64,000 nucleotides of DNA from Rhyzopertha dominica. Its lineage: Eukaryota > Arthropoda > Insecta > Coleoptera > Bostrichidae. Each line of letters starts with the position of its first letter. Position 1 is the first letter of the stretch. Location: positions 62,150,911-62,214,910 of the forward strand of contig QCXZ01000137.1 of NCBI GenBank assembly GCA_025024175.1, in the 5' to 3' direction. Under the pieces are notes generated by a model. That model was not told where the DNA came from, did not search any database, and was given only the letters and a program-made list of their open reading frames with translations. The position numbers and the translations under genes were made by a program. This document shows positions 31,170 through 43,169 of the stretch, in pieces.

Positions 31170-31900
31170 AGATTAGTAGATGTCGGAATCGTTATCATCG
31201 TCTAGACCAATGAAACTTCCAAAGAAGAGGAAGAGGAACAGCCAGAGCTGTTGCACATACCACCTATTAGGAATTATATAGACATATTGTGCTTAAAGAA
31301 CCTATGTTTTTACTTAATCATTTTGTATTTAATCAATAAAGTAAATTAGTTCATCACTCTAGTTTCATTTAAACGTCCCGCCCTCCCCATACCTTTGTAT
31401 GCAAGCAGTACCTTATTCAAACGGGGGTCGCTAATCGAGCACGTGAATGTTTGCACGCACCCAGAACGTGTTTACGCGTTTAGAACTTGGTCTCGCGCAG
31501 GATACCCTTTCGAGAACGTTTGCACGCACCCATAACGAGTTCACGCGTTTAGAACTTGGTCGAGTGCAGGAAACCCTTCCGAGAACCTTTGCACGCGTCA
31601 AGAATAAGTTCGCAGGTCCGTAACTCAGATCAAGGCGACTGCTAATTAACAACTTTTTATCAACCTTTATCACTTTTGAACTATTTTTTAATTAAAATAC
31701 ATTTGCGATAACCTATTGCGATAACCTTTTGCGATAACGTGCACTAGATGCGGGTCCGTTGCCCGTCAGGAGAGCGCTTGCTAGAACCAGCTCGCCCATA
31801 AGAAATTCGCCGTGAGGATCAACTTTTCTGATCCTCAATGCTTTTAAGATGGGATCAAAAGTGATCCTCACTGGCTTTGAACACCCACATTCCTACTACT
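30967..31900 (-). repeat. Right terminal inverted repeat
   Basis: Mirror of 23923-24858. It includes the 3' end of the capsid gene, its polyadenylation signal, a mini-ORF with a basic motif, 69-bp repeats, iterons and the terminal hairpin, ending CCTACTACT. Confidence 0.95.
31180..31281 (+). CDS. Mini-ORF with nuclear-localisation-like motif (doubtful)
   Basis: An ATG 11 bp after the capsid stop opens 33 codons containing KLPKKRKRN, a classical monopartite nuclear localisation pattern. The mirrored left TIR copy keeps the frame with one Ser-to-Leu change. It may be a small nuclear protein or just 3' UTR. Confidence 0.3.
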   Translation: MSESLSSSRPMKLPKKRKRNSQSCCTYHLLGII

Positions 31901-31906
31901 TTGATG
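31901..31906. repeat. Polinton target-site duplication, right copy
   Basis: TTGATG, identical to 23917-23922. Confidence 0.92.
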
Positions 31907-34900
31907 CTAAATAGGGATCTGTTTGGTTAAAAGGGACAGGTAGCAACCCTAATAACTGAAGTCAAAGAAAACATTAGTGTAATTGACCAAATGCGTAATT
32001 AAATGCTGCTCGTTCAAACGAATTCCTCGCTTTGTATGACGCAGTGTTAATTCCCAGCATGCAGCGGACATAATTTTGAGAAAATGAACGGTGACAAATG
32101 GAAGATAAACAAAAAACAGCTAAGAAGAAACTCAAAGGGCCGCGATTGAATTATATTATTCCGGCTTTTAAATACTGAAAACAAACACTCTGCCTGCAGC
32201 ACAGGCAAAAGTCGTATTAAATTTATTTAATCGATCAGCAGGGATGCTCCTTTAAATTAAACGCTCTTTATATCGTGAAAAACAGAATATACCTTCAAAT
32301 TATAAATTTTAATTAACCTCAAAAACATGAACATCTGTTTGCAGTTTTCAAAAGACTGTTGTTTTAGGCACAGCCGTCGTAGTTCTTGTTTTGCTCTCAC
32401 AATCGTAAGTGCTATTTTACTTAATTTTTAATCCTTGTTATTATTAGGTACAGATGATGAAACGGTTTTAGCTAGGTATTTGAAACAAATACGATACTCA
32501 TTTAAAGAAGTACTTGATGTATTCAACAGAGTTCAATCATCAGTTATAAGTTGTCTATCTTTTTTCTATGAATCTGTTTTACATCAAGCAGCCAAAGTAC
32601 ACTAGGAGTGTCTTTTGGAATAAATCGAAAAAGACATGCCTTATTATAAATTCTTTAACTGCATTAAATTGATCAGTGTTCTTCTAATTATTAGCCAATT
32701 ATTCAGAAAAAAATGAAAAGTCATTTTATATTATACCTGTAATTTCCATTCTTAGCCCTTTAAGTTATAATTACGTTCCTTTCCACACTCGATTGCTTTC
32801 AACCTGAACTTCCTAGATAATACTGCATTAATTACAAGTCGAAACGTCTTGCACGTTTGATGTACTTTACCACGTTCAATTAATTCTGTATGCGTCAAAG
32901 CTACTATTTCAGTGAATCCATTTAGCAGGAGACTCAATGTTCAACGTTTACTTCACTTCACTTGATGTAACTCCAAACTAATCTGATTGGGCTTGTTATT
33001 ACATTGAAATATTATTAACATTGGAACTGTCTGTGATATATGTATTTTGTATGTGTATGTGTATTTTGAACGTTAATTTTTCATGGTATCGTCTTGTAGG
33101 CTGGAATTTTGTCTCTACGTTGCATGTCTACGTTGAGGGAGGTGGGCATGGTGAGCAGAATAGCAAATATATACTTTTTCGTCAGATTCAATGCTAATAA
33201 GTATCGCATTAAGGCACCTAGACGCTAGCCAGTTGGAGCTGATCCGATGAGGCAAGTGAGCCACAACCTCAGGATAAGTATTATACCATTTTTTAACAAC
33301 AACAATAACAAANAAGTTATATTGNGCTTGATATTTATGTACCAAATACATTTAAAGCCTNGAAGATAGGCAACAGTATATGCACCGCTGTCNAATAAGT
33401 TATCGACGCAAGCACACTTCTTCTGCTCTGCCTGGTCACTGAAGCCCAAAAATTCTAGCCTACGACCACTCGGGAATTATCAGTCCGCGCGGAAATAGCG
33501 CGAAGACAGATGTTAACAGCCTGTTTGAGCGATCACTAGCTCACTAACGATTTAGGTTTGAACGCAACTCCGTCGACTCGAATCTGAAATTATCGGTTTC
33601 CTTCAGGTAATATGTGACAATCTATTTTCTGCTTAGCTTGGAATTTGCTGGCATTCAGCATCCTGTTATTTCAATTTAAGTTTTAAACATTGTTGCCTAC
33701 TGACTACACTTTATTATTATAATAAGAGATCTATTACTTTTTCGAATTATTAGTAATCAAGGTAATTCCATGTGGAATATTTGGCTGAACATTTGCGTTA
33801 CTGATCTATGCGAGCGTTGCCTAGCAAATGCCAATATACTAGGGTTGGGCGTCGACTTTAATTGTCGACGTCAACGATAGGGCATGTCCAACATATGTCA
33901 CAAACGCCTAAATGTAAGCAACCCCAACGTTTTGTGTATAAACAAACGTTGCTGCGTCAGTGGTTTCTTACGGGAAATACAATTAGTCGCAAAGTATTTT
34001 TGAAATATTGCGGTTGCAAAAGCGATATCAACCACAATATCAATATCAATATCAAAACAAAAAATAAAATAATCTATATACCGAAAACGTTTTTTTGTCC
34101 ACTGTGATGCCGTAAAATAAAAAAAAACAACAGCATGTACCTATCAATCCAGTGTTTGGCGCTATTATAATCCCTTTTTCAGTCTTCGGTCGGTCTAGTA
34201 ATTCCACAAATAAATATAAGATGTAGGATACTATATGCCTTAATTGTGTAATACATATATTAGTCCGGTTGTAAGCTCTATCGCTATCGCATATTCTAAA
34301 CTGGCGTTTTCGTACTTCGAGACTTTCTAGCTAAATATGCATTTCAGTACCTATCTATTACATTAATATCATATCAATACGACTTTTGGATAAGTGATCA
34401 CTAGATCTGAACGGGGAAAACGAAATACAGAAGGTTTAGTGCTATCGTCAATTTCGTGTTAAATTGTATAAATCCATGTTTATTTTTTTATGTAATGAAG
34501 GCAATAAAAAATTTGAAAAAAACATTTAGGTTTATTTATGTTTATTGTACGTTGTCGTTAGTACAAATAACAAAAAACACAAGCATAATTAAACTGATAC
34601 GTAAAATTTAAGCTACACCTATACTTATTCATTGTCACAATTTGAATCTATGTTTGTTATGTTACTGTTTTTCTTAAATACCAGCGTATACAACCAATAA
34701 AAGTGAAATATCGCTTTGAGGTTGAGAATAATATTTGGTAGTTTTGATCTTTGCAAAATTTTAATTTGGCACCACGAGTTGAGATTGGTGGNGATTCGTG
34801 GGCTGTCTGGCCTAGTTCATGTTATTATAACATGTTGTAACTGTAATCTCTTTCAAGAGCTATTATTAATTAACCATTTTTCTCTAGGTGGTGCATTTTT

Positions 34901-35350
34901 TATAGTAGGATCACCTAACAGATGAAGTGATCACGTGTAGTCCACACATCTACACGTGATCGCAACCCCTCCGCTTCCGAAAAGTCCAACTTAAATCGCA
35001 CAAAAATTTTAACATTTAATTTTTCTGATGCAACATAATCTCACTTTTTCTGCAACAAAAAAGTTTACTCGAAGATGCCGTATGGCAATATACAAAAAAA
35101 ACCAAAGCGCAGAGCCAAACTGAATGAGACGAAACACGAATGGCTGAATTTCGGTCGATCGGTAAGGTTGGCTAGTGTGAAACGGGGTCGAAGCAGATCT
35201 CCCTCGGTTGCAAAGAACTAATAGGAAAGCTGCGTCTAAAAATTACTTGAAGATCACGCGTCTTTATTGCCCCATCTCTTGGGTGATCCAGCTATAGTAA
35301 ACTAAATTATCACAACCTACCATACTTGGTTGATTATATATCTTTAATTG
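31907..35350. other. Intergenic, nothing firm
   Basis: AT-rich. CTAGGGTTGGGCGTCGAC at 33839 resembles an hAT end with a GTCGAC palindrome, but I found no partner end. ORFs at 33115-33449 carry several N calls and no domain. Confidence 0.4.
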
Positions 35351-35353
35351 GTT

Positions 35354-35425
35354 GGCTTCGGTACTCCAGAGTATAGCGCATCTGCCTATAGGGCGAGGGT
35401 TGCAGGTTCGAGTCCAGTACAAAGC
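35354..35425 (+). repeat. tRNA-Arg-like sequence (SINE head or tRNA pseudogene)
   Basis: Reads like a tRNA: A-box region ATAGCGCATCTGCC, then GGTTGCAGGTTCGAGTCC with a perfect B box (GGTTCGAGTCC). It is close to insect tRNA-Arg over these blocks. The acceptor arms (GGCTTCG against ...ACAAAGC) pair poorly, so it is not a functional tRNA. An AT-rich tail follows. Confidence 0.55.
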
Positions 35426-38108
35426 ACATGTGTTGTGATAGTTGCATAATATGTATATACATAATATGTATACAATTTAACACAGGACATTGCCATTAAT
35501 AAAAAAATAACTACATTTTGTGTGTAACGGTAATGTGACTTGTGTAAACTATTATTATATATATTATTGTATGTTGTGTAACATAAGTTACAATTATAAC
35601 ATATAAATTTAAAAATGCATTCACACGATACAATCTTTAATTTTATATGAAAAATTATGGTATACAACTTCTATTTAAATTTTAGTTGCATAAAGAGCTA
35701 ATTGTTAATAATTATCATCGAGAATCACGCATGTAGTGCCTATAGTAAGTATAATATGAACGAAAATAAAAAATATTCTAAATAAAGAACGAATTGGCTA
35801 TATTATGGAATAAAATAAGAAACGAAAATGTTTTCAAAAATAAATTACGTTAATGTTGTAGGATGTGAAGGGTGTTATAGCGCACGAGAAAAATTTGAAA
35901 TGTAAAATAAATCTTCTACAATTGCAATAAGTAGCACTGGCAATTCTGCTTATATCGTATGAATTTACAACGGTATCTGACGTTTATACGTCCTTTCAGT
36001 TTGTTAGTCGTATAACAATTATCATATTACATAACAATTATCACTCATTGTGCTCCCAAGAAAACTTATAAATCAAATCCACAAATATATTTATTCAAAA
36101 TATAGGGGATTATGTTTCGTAGGTACTTTTGCATACCATCAATTGCGTTAGTGTGATAAACGCGTCCATAAGAATTGTAAATCNAAGCGAGAGGCAATGA
36201 GGCGCCCGATAACGCAACTGCTTCCTATTGGCTGGAGCTCGAATACTGCAACCTGTGGTAGTCGAATAGACCTTGGGCGTGGATAACAAATTGTTACTAC
36301 ACCTACCGTTTATGCAACCGGCGATACCTTTTCATTCGAAAAAGTGGGAGTAGTAGTAGCTTATCAAATGGTTATTATATAAACAATACGTAATTGAGTA
36401 ATAGTCATATCCATTGACCTTTTAGAACAACGAAAGTAACTGTTTTTATTTACGATCACCATCTGTACCAGGATCGGAAAGAGAAAAAACCATCAAGGTA
36501 CTACGGTGATCAGTTCTAATCAAAAAGCAGTCCAAAATGTGCATTTTATTTTTAATCTTTATGACATAGTGAAAGATTTAGATTACTTAGTTTCGAATAA
36601 TGCAATAAAAAAAGGGAAAGTAGCCCATTCAAAACATTATAGCTGCAATATAATGTAACTGACAGTAGAGGTCTCAGCCATGGGCAAAGCTATCTTCTTT
36701 GGGTCTAGAAATATAAATAATAATAAAAGCTTCTATAATGTAGTGACTGCAAGCGACCACACACCACGCGTAAACGACAACAGACTCGGTTCCTTTAATG
36801 TTTAAAAATCAAACTGGAGTGGCCCTGAATTACTTACATTTAGGGATTCAAACAAACCTTAAAGAACAAAATTCATCGATAAGCATATGTGATGTGATTC
36901 AACTGATACAAAAAAAGACAAGCCAAAACAAGCAGTGACGTTAATAAAAATACCAACTGAAACATGTTGGAGTTCACGTATGCGTCTGCTTACTTATGAA
37001 GTTTTAGTGGGAATTGTTCGCTGCTTTCTGTGTACAGATAGGTCTCCTGTGACCCCACTATATTTTATAGTCTTATAAGACTTGGCACTTTTTCTTTTTA
37101 GCGCTAATGAATAATCAACACCCAACATTTTGATTAAGCTCTCGTCTTTGCCAAAGTGAAATTTCTTTCAACAATGTGTTAAACAAACAACATTTACTTG
37201 TAAAATATCTTATTTCCACAATGCCATAAAATACTTATAGCATTTGCCCGTTTCATTAACTATTGTTTTTTGCTTTTACGTATATAAAATAAGAAGCAAA
37301 AATTTTATTAGTTTTTGGCTAAACTTTTCCTTTTTGTCGCTAGCGTGTGTGATTTAATATTTTTTGCGTAGTACAGACATGTATCATTGTTCCCTCTATT
37401 TTTCCCAGTTTGTCCTAAAGAAGGGTAAAAAAGCAGAATGTTTGACAGATAAACAGCTTAGAAATATTGATGTGTTGATATAAACAAATAACTTTTGTAG
37501 TTTTCATTCTTATGATTAAAGAGATCTTATAAATATTTATGTTATGTTTTGTTATGAATTTTTTATTCGCGAATAGGGAATTACAAGGCAAAAGTTTATA
37601 TAGATCGATAGGATCTAATTACAGTGCATGCCGTCGGTGAATAATGAATGAATATTGACGAATAGTCTGCTAAATATTTTATGGTCAACAAAGCAGAGTG
37701 GTAACAAAAATAGTATTGCCGCCTTTAAGCACAAATGTAAATCAGTTATGTAAACTTTTAACCTGTAATGAACATTTTTCGTAATAATCGTAATCTTTCT
37801 TAAATACCCCTGTCCACAGACCTCGTTTTTTGTTTACAGGGCTCGGATGTAGCTAACATCTAGATTGAGCGACATAAATTGATTATGGCAATGACTCCAG
37901 CTTTTTAAAGCTTCCCTGAGATAAATACAACTCGCATTTGAAACATTTTCCATGTGAATCAATGTGACTGCATTTGAGATGCTAGTGAAATGGTTTATGA
38001 ATCATTTGCCAGCAACCTCACAAGTAAGTACTTTCAGGGGAGAGATTTTCTGAAGTGAACTATTTCGAGACAGAAATTAGACATGCGTGTCTTGTTTGAT
38101 AAATAAAA
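35426..38108. other. Intergenic, nothing recognised
   Basis: AT-rich single-copy-looking sequence up to the TATA duplication of the LTR element. Confidence 0.45.
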
Positions 38109-38112
38109 TATA
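38109..38112. repeat. LTR-element target-site duplication, left copy
   Basis: TATA, repeated at 45230-45233. Four-base TATA-like targets are usual for errantiviruses. Confidence 0.8.
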
Positions 38113-38457
38113 AGTTAAATAACGCCTTATTGGTGTTACTTTTTCGGCGACTTTTTGATGGTGTTAATCGCAGCGCCACTCTATTATTACGTTAGAGAAC
38201 GGATTCGTTTTAACGTCACTTAAAAACTTTGATTTAGTAATTTAGTGTATTTCCTATAAAATACAGTTCTAACGTGATCAAAGTCTAAACAACGAATGAA
38301 TCGGAAGAAAGTACAATAACCCTATCCTAGGTGCCTAGCTGATGGATTCGCTGATGCAGCGTGTGACATCAGCTCGCCGCGGCATCACAGAGCCAGGAAG
38401 TGTAAGGTAGCGATCCCGGGACGTATTTGGGCCAGGGGCGTACTCAGGCACATAATT
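38113..38457 (-). repeat. 3' LTR
   Basis: It starts AGTTAAATAACGCC and ends GGCACATAATT on the plus strand; identical to the other LTR except for one base by eye. Confidence 0.95.
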
Positions 38458-38469
38458 CCTCCCTCCTTT
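38458..38469 (-). promoter_or_regulatory. Polypurine tract
   Basis: On the sense (minus) strand AAAGGAGGGAGG abuts the 3' LTR. This is the expected primer for plus-strand DNA synthesis. Confidence 0.85.
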
Positions 38470-39520
38470 AAGTTGAACGGCCTCGTTCAGTTCTGGCAGT
38501 GAGGTCTTGTAGTTCAGTTTCCATCATCTCAGCCTGACTGGTGTTAGCACAGAAAATTCTGTAACATTTTGTTCTAAATATAAACATTATAATTAGGATA
38601 ATAATCAGGATTAAAAGTATAGCTCCTGAAATTGTGTAATGTACGAGATGAACCAATGGTCTGAGATGAATCTTCATTTATCTTCTGTAGATCTTTAACG
38701 ATTTCGCTGAGTCTTCTGAGATGAATTTCTTCTAATTTTATTCGGTTCTTTACAACTTGCAGTTTTCTTGATGTATGCAGGAATCCCAAATATGAGTTTA
38801 GATTTCATGAATTTTTGACTTTTAATTATTACGGTGCAATTACTTTGAATTAAACTAGAAGTATTTATTACAAATCTATTAATTCGTAGTTCNCGGTCTT
38901 CAATGACGTCTGTAGCTTTACTGATGATAGTATTGCATTTGATTCCAGCTTTATAGATTGGTCGAAGCTATTTTCAACAAGGGCATATTGGCAGTGGTCC
39001 GTACGTTTCNAGTTACGAGCAGTGGGTAAGGTAAAGGTTGTAAACAACAATAAAAATTTTGGAAAGACAAACATGCTTCATTCGTCCAACTGTTGTTTAG
39101 TAAGAAACATGAAACTGGCACCAAGATCTGACTATAGTTATTAGGAACAGGGTATATTATGTAGTATAAGTATGGATCATCATGAAAAATAGGGACTTGT
39201 AAAAGAAATACAATGCTTTCATCTGTGAATGCTATTTTAAGCTTTAAAATGCTTATTACTTCGAAGAGATATTTTTCATGCAAAATTTGGTTTAAATTAT
39301 AGTTCTTGGTAAGATGTGAATGAATTTGAAGGAGATCGCTCAGGGTATGTTATTAGAACCTAAGTTGATTGTTCTTTCGAGAACTTCCAAATTTTTTCAG
39401 AGACCGTTTAGCGTATTTCGATGCACATTGCATTAAATTATAAATTTCAATGGAGTCCTGAAGTTCTGATACAGATTCCGTGACATGCGGGACTACACTA
39501 TTAATAATATCTATATTTCA
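38470..39520 (-). pseudogene. Broken errantivirus env gene
   Basis: Between pol and the polypurine tract the minus strand encodes env-like pieces in at least three frames. These include a segment with FTDESIVFLLQVPIF and YYIIYPVPNN, typical of the errantiviral ectodomain, and a C-terminal piece with a hydrophobic anchor (GAILLILIIILIIMFIF) followed by a polar tail. Frameshifts and stops separate them, two N calls are present, and about 1.05 kb remains, less than the usual 1.3-1.5 kb. In intact relatives env supports infectious spread. Here it cannot make a full protein. Confidence 0.78.
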
Positions 39521-39540
39521 AGTTAGTAGAATCAACTTTG

Positions 39541-42500
39541 CTAATGCGAAGAAGAGGTACTAGGTTGCTCACTACCAGGAGTATTATCCTGCAAAGAAGG
39601 AACATGTCTTACTCGTTTTACTTTAGCTAAGTTAACTGTAGTATTTCTGTTATTTGAATATTTACCAAACAATTTTGTTTTGTCTTGTTTTTCTACCTCA
39701 ATTGTATCATAAATGGGTTTGTTTTTTGAAGTTAGTTGTGCTCGATGCAAGTATACTTGTTTATTTTCCAAAGTTGGTATAGCCTCTGAATTTTGATTTT
39801 GCCTATTCAGTCGTGCATTAGCTTGTTCTTGCATTTTATTAAATAATTCATCGTAAAATGGTAGCAGTTCCTTTTTGCGCTTTTCATTGTAATGCTCGTA
39901 AATGGTCAACTCAAGATCGATATCTGGTTCTCGTTCATAAGGCCCGTAAAGAAGATAAAAAGGGGAATGTTTTGTAGCACTATGTATGCTAGAATTATAG
40001 ACTAGTACAGCCGTTGCCATCCAGTCAGCAGGGGTATCTTTGGGAGTTTCTAATCGTAATATGCGTAATTTTTCGGTAATGGTCGAATGTAGGCGTTCAA
40101 TCGGAGAGTTTGAGTTGGGATTATCAACTGTAGTAAAGTGCAGTTCAATTTTTAATAATTTTAAATACTCTTGTACCGTTTTGTTTTTAAATTCAGCACC
40201 GGAATCACAAACTATTCTTTTTGGATATCCGTGGTGGGAAAAATAATGCCGCAATTTATTACAAATAGTGATAGCGTTTGTATCTCTTATGTTGTATGCT
40301 TGAGCATACCGGGAAAACAAATCAATTATGGTTAAAAATTTTGTATTTTGAAAAGTGTAAGTATCAATGTGCAACGTATCAAAGGGTCTCTTAGCCGAAA
40401 TGGGTCCTTGAAGAGGAATTTTATATGGATTTCGTTCATATTTAGATCTCAAACAAGAATTACATTGATTTACGATATTCGAAATTGTATCTTTCATTTT
40501 CGGCCAATAAAATTCTTTTCGTAAGTGTTCGTACGTTTCGTGAATGCCGTTATGTGTTTTATCGTGGTAATTTTTCGTTAGCTCTTTTTGTTCTTCTGAT
40601 TTTGTGACATCTTTTAAATAAGTGTTGCACAAGAATAATTTGACTGAATCGTTAAATAAATTTTGACATATTGCTAGGAATGTAGGCCGTATTCGGTGAT
40701 CTATGAAATAGAATGCATTCGATTTATTTAAATCGATAATTTCGAGGGCCCGATGTAAATCAGCTTCTAAATGTTTAAAACGCAGGGTAAATTTGTGTGT
40801 GATTTTTTCTCCAAACAATATAATAGTCTTATGCGAATATGATTCAGATATATTAAAGATAAACCGCACGGGAAAATGATTAGCGGGTTTTTCACTGATG
40901 GGGACTGTTTTTCCTATAAAATCGCCTTTTGAGTGAGCTGTGTCATAGTTTGAGATGGTCGGGGGAACGTAATTGTCTGATTGTTGTCTTAAAGAGTCAA
41001 AGTCTTCATCGGTTAATGTAGGATTTTCATTGATTTGTGGTATGATTGATTCATTATCTTCTAAAGCATTTATTTCTTGTCTGCTTAAAGCATCCGCCAC
41101 GTAGTTAGTCTTTCCTTTTTGATAACGAATTTCAAAATTGTACTCCTCCAATTTCAATCTCCATCGAACTAATCGTGCATTAGGTTCCTTTAATTTTGAA
41201 AGCCAAACAAGAGGTCTGTGGTCTGTCTCAATAATAAATTTTTGACCAAACAGATAGGGTCTGAAATGTTTACAAGAATCTACAATAGCCAATAATTCTT
41301 TTTCTATAGTAGAATAATTTTTCTCTGCCGAATTTAAAACTCTTGAGTAAAATGCGATAGGTTTGGAATTTTGGGAAAGAACAGAATCGATTGCCACATT
41401 ACTAGCGTCTGTAGTTAGTGTAAATTGTTGTTCAAAGTCGGGATAGGTCAGTATAGGTGCATTACATATGAGTTCCTTACAGTATTCGAAATCCTTTATG
41501 TACTCATCATCATTTATATTTAATTTAGAATCTTTTCTTAAACATTTTGTCAAAGGTTGAACTATTCTTGCAAAATTTTGTATGAATCTTCTATAATAAC
41601 CAACCAGTCCCAAAAATTGTTTAATTTGCTTTGTAGTAGTTGGTAAAGCATAATTTTGTATGGCCATAATTTTTTCTGGGTTAGGTTTTATTCCAGAAGG
41701 AGTTATGACGTGCCCCAAAAAAGCAACATCCTTGCGCAAAAATTCGCACTTTTCCAGTTGTACTTTAAGGTTAAACTGTCTGAACTTGGAGAAAATTTGT
41801 TTTAGGTGACTTAAATGTTCTTGCAGAGATTTAGAAAACACGATAACATCGTCCATGTAAACGAAACACGATTTGTGTAAATATTCTTTCAAAATGTTAT
41901 CCATAACCCTCTGAAAAGTTGATGGACCGTTCTTTAAACCATATGGAAGACGAAGGTACTCATAATGGGCGTTAGGCACCGAAAATGCAGTCTTTTCAAT
42001 CGAATCAGGGTGTAATTCGATTTGATGAAACCCTTGTGCAAGGTCAAGAGTCGTGAAGTAAGTACATCGTCCTAAGTTGTCGAGGATTTCATCAATGCGG
42101 GGAATGGGGTACTTGTCCTCAATTGTCTTGTCATTTAGTTTACGGAAGTCTATGACCATGCGATATTTTCTTTTTCCCGAGGCGTCAGCCTTTTTAGGAA
42201 CTATCCAAACCGGTGCCGAGTAAGGGGAAATTGAAGGTCTTATAATGTTATCATCTAATAGTTTCTTTATTTGGGAGGATATTTCAGTTTTCATTGCAGG
42301 GGGGTGTCTAAAACTTTTGACGTAAACGGGGGTGTCGTCTGTGGTGCGTATATGATGCTTAATTGCGTTTGTGAAAGTTAAGTTTGAGCTTTCTTGGTAA
42401 AATATATCCGAATATTGCTTGCAAAGTTTTGAAATTTCTGTTTTTTCTTCCATATTCATGTGCTGGGTGCGTAATTGATCTGTAATGTTTTGAGGTGTCG

Positions 42501-43169
42501 TTCTGGATTTAGGTAATTCAATATCATGCGTAAATAGAGAATCCACTGGAATTCTTTCCGTAAAATTAATTTGAACTGGTTTTTCAATTGGATTTGGAAA
42601 ATAGCAATAACCATTGAAGGCTTTATTTATTGAAGCGGGTAAAGAAAAGTGTTGAAATTTGATCTCCGGGGTGATAACATCGCCTTGTAATATGGTAACG
42701 GGTACTGGAATTGTTTTATTGCATGTTTTTGTTTCACAAAATTTTCGTGTAGTGTATTCTATGCTAAAAGGAATTTTAATGTTATCGAGTTCAATAAGAT
42801 TATTTCTATAATCAATGTTTGCTTGTAAATTTTCAAAGTCATCTGTTCCAATAAGAGCATCATAAAAATCATGCCACTTTACTACGTGAAAATTAAAAGG
42901 ATAATTAATTCCTAGTTCGTGAAGTATGGGGTATGAAATGTTTTTATTGTCTATTACAGTTTTTCTAAATCCTGTAATTTCAAAGGGGCTTTCAAATACA
43001 TAATCTGAAAATTTTGAATATGCAATTTCTGGGTTCATTACTGAACTAGAAGCGCCGGAATCGATTAAAATGCGTAAATTCAGTGAAGGTAAATAAATGT
43101 GAGGTAAAGTAGGTCGTCGACTTAAACTATTTAAATTTACGTTGGGTAATCCGCCTGGGTTGCAAACTG
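39541..43169 (-). CDS. pol: Pol polyprotein (protease, RT, RNase H, integrase)
   Basis: The frame is open from the gag overlap to a stop at 39541; the first ATG (43038) lies after the protease active site, so translation should enter by -1 frameshift. Protease: LRILIDSGASSS just upstream of that Met (DSG instead of DTG). Counting from Met 43038: RT about 240-420 with LDLAQGF and YMDD (394-397); RNase H about 545-665, starting TTDAS and ending DALSR; integrase with an HHCC finger (H...H, CNSC) and a D,D,E core (LHIDTY, VCDSGAEF, SPIERLHS) about 830-1060. No frame damage is visible, so this copy could supply enzymes. Confidence 0.93.

Larger units (their letters stand above)
23923..31900. mobile_element. 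Polinton/Maverick (adintovirus-like) element, internally rearranged
   Basis: A 7978-bp element with 5'-AG...CT-3' ends, TIRs of about 935 bp and an exact 6-bp target duplication. It encodes the Polinton virion set: major and minor capsid proteins, packaging ATPase and adenain-like protease, plus PLA2/pX-like, fibre-like and DUF8207 proteins. Leftward genes occupy the left third and rightward genes the rest. Complete Polintons also encode a protein-primed DNA polymerase B and a retroviral-type integrase and are usually longer. Here the polymerase is absent and the integrase is only a 56-codon stub. The two TIRs show about five differences by eye, so the insertion is young or recently homogenised. 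Confidence 0.93.

Noticed and set aside
33839..33870. hAT left end (CTAGGGTTGGGCG)
   Set aside because: No matching inverted end or 8-bp duplication found downstream.
35354..35425. Functional tRNA gene
   Set aside because: B box is perfect but the acceptor stem does not pair; better as SINE head or pseudogene.
40040..40246. Plus-strand ORF within pol
   Set aside because: Antisense shadow of the integrase region.
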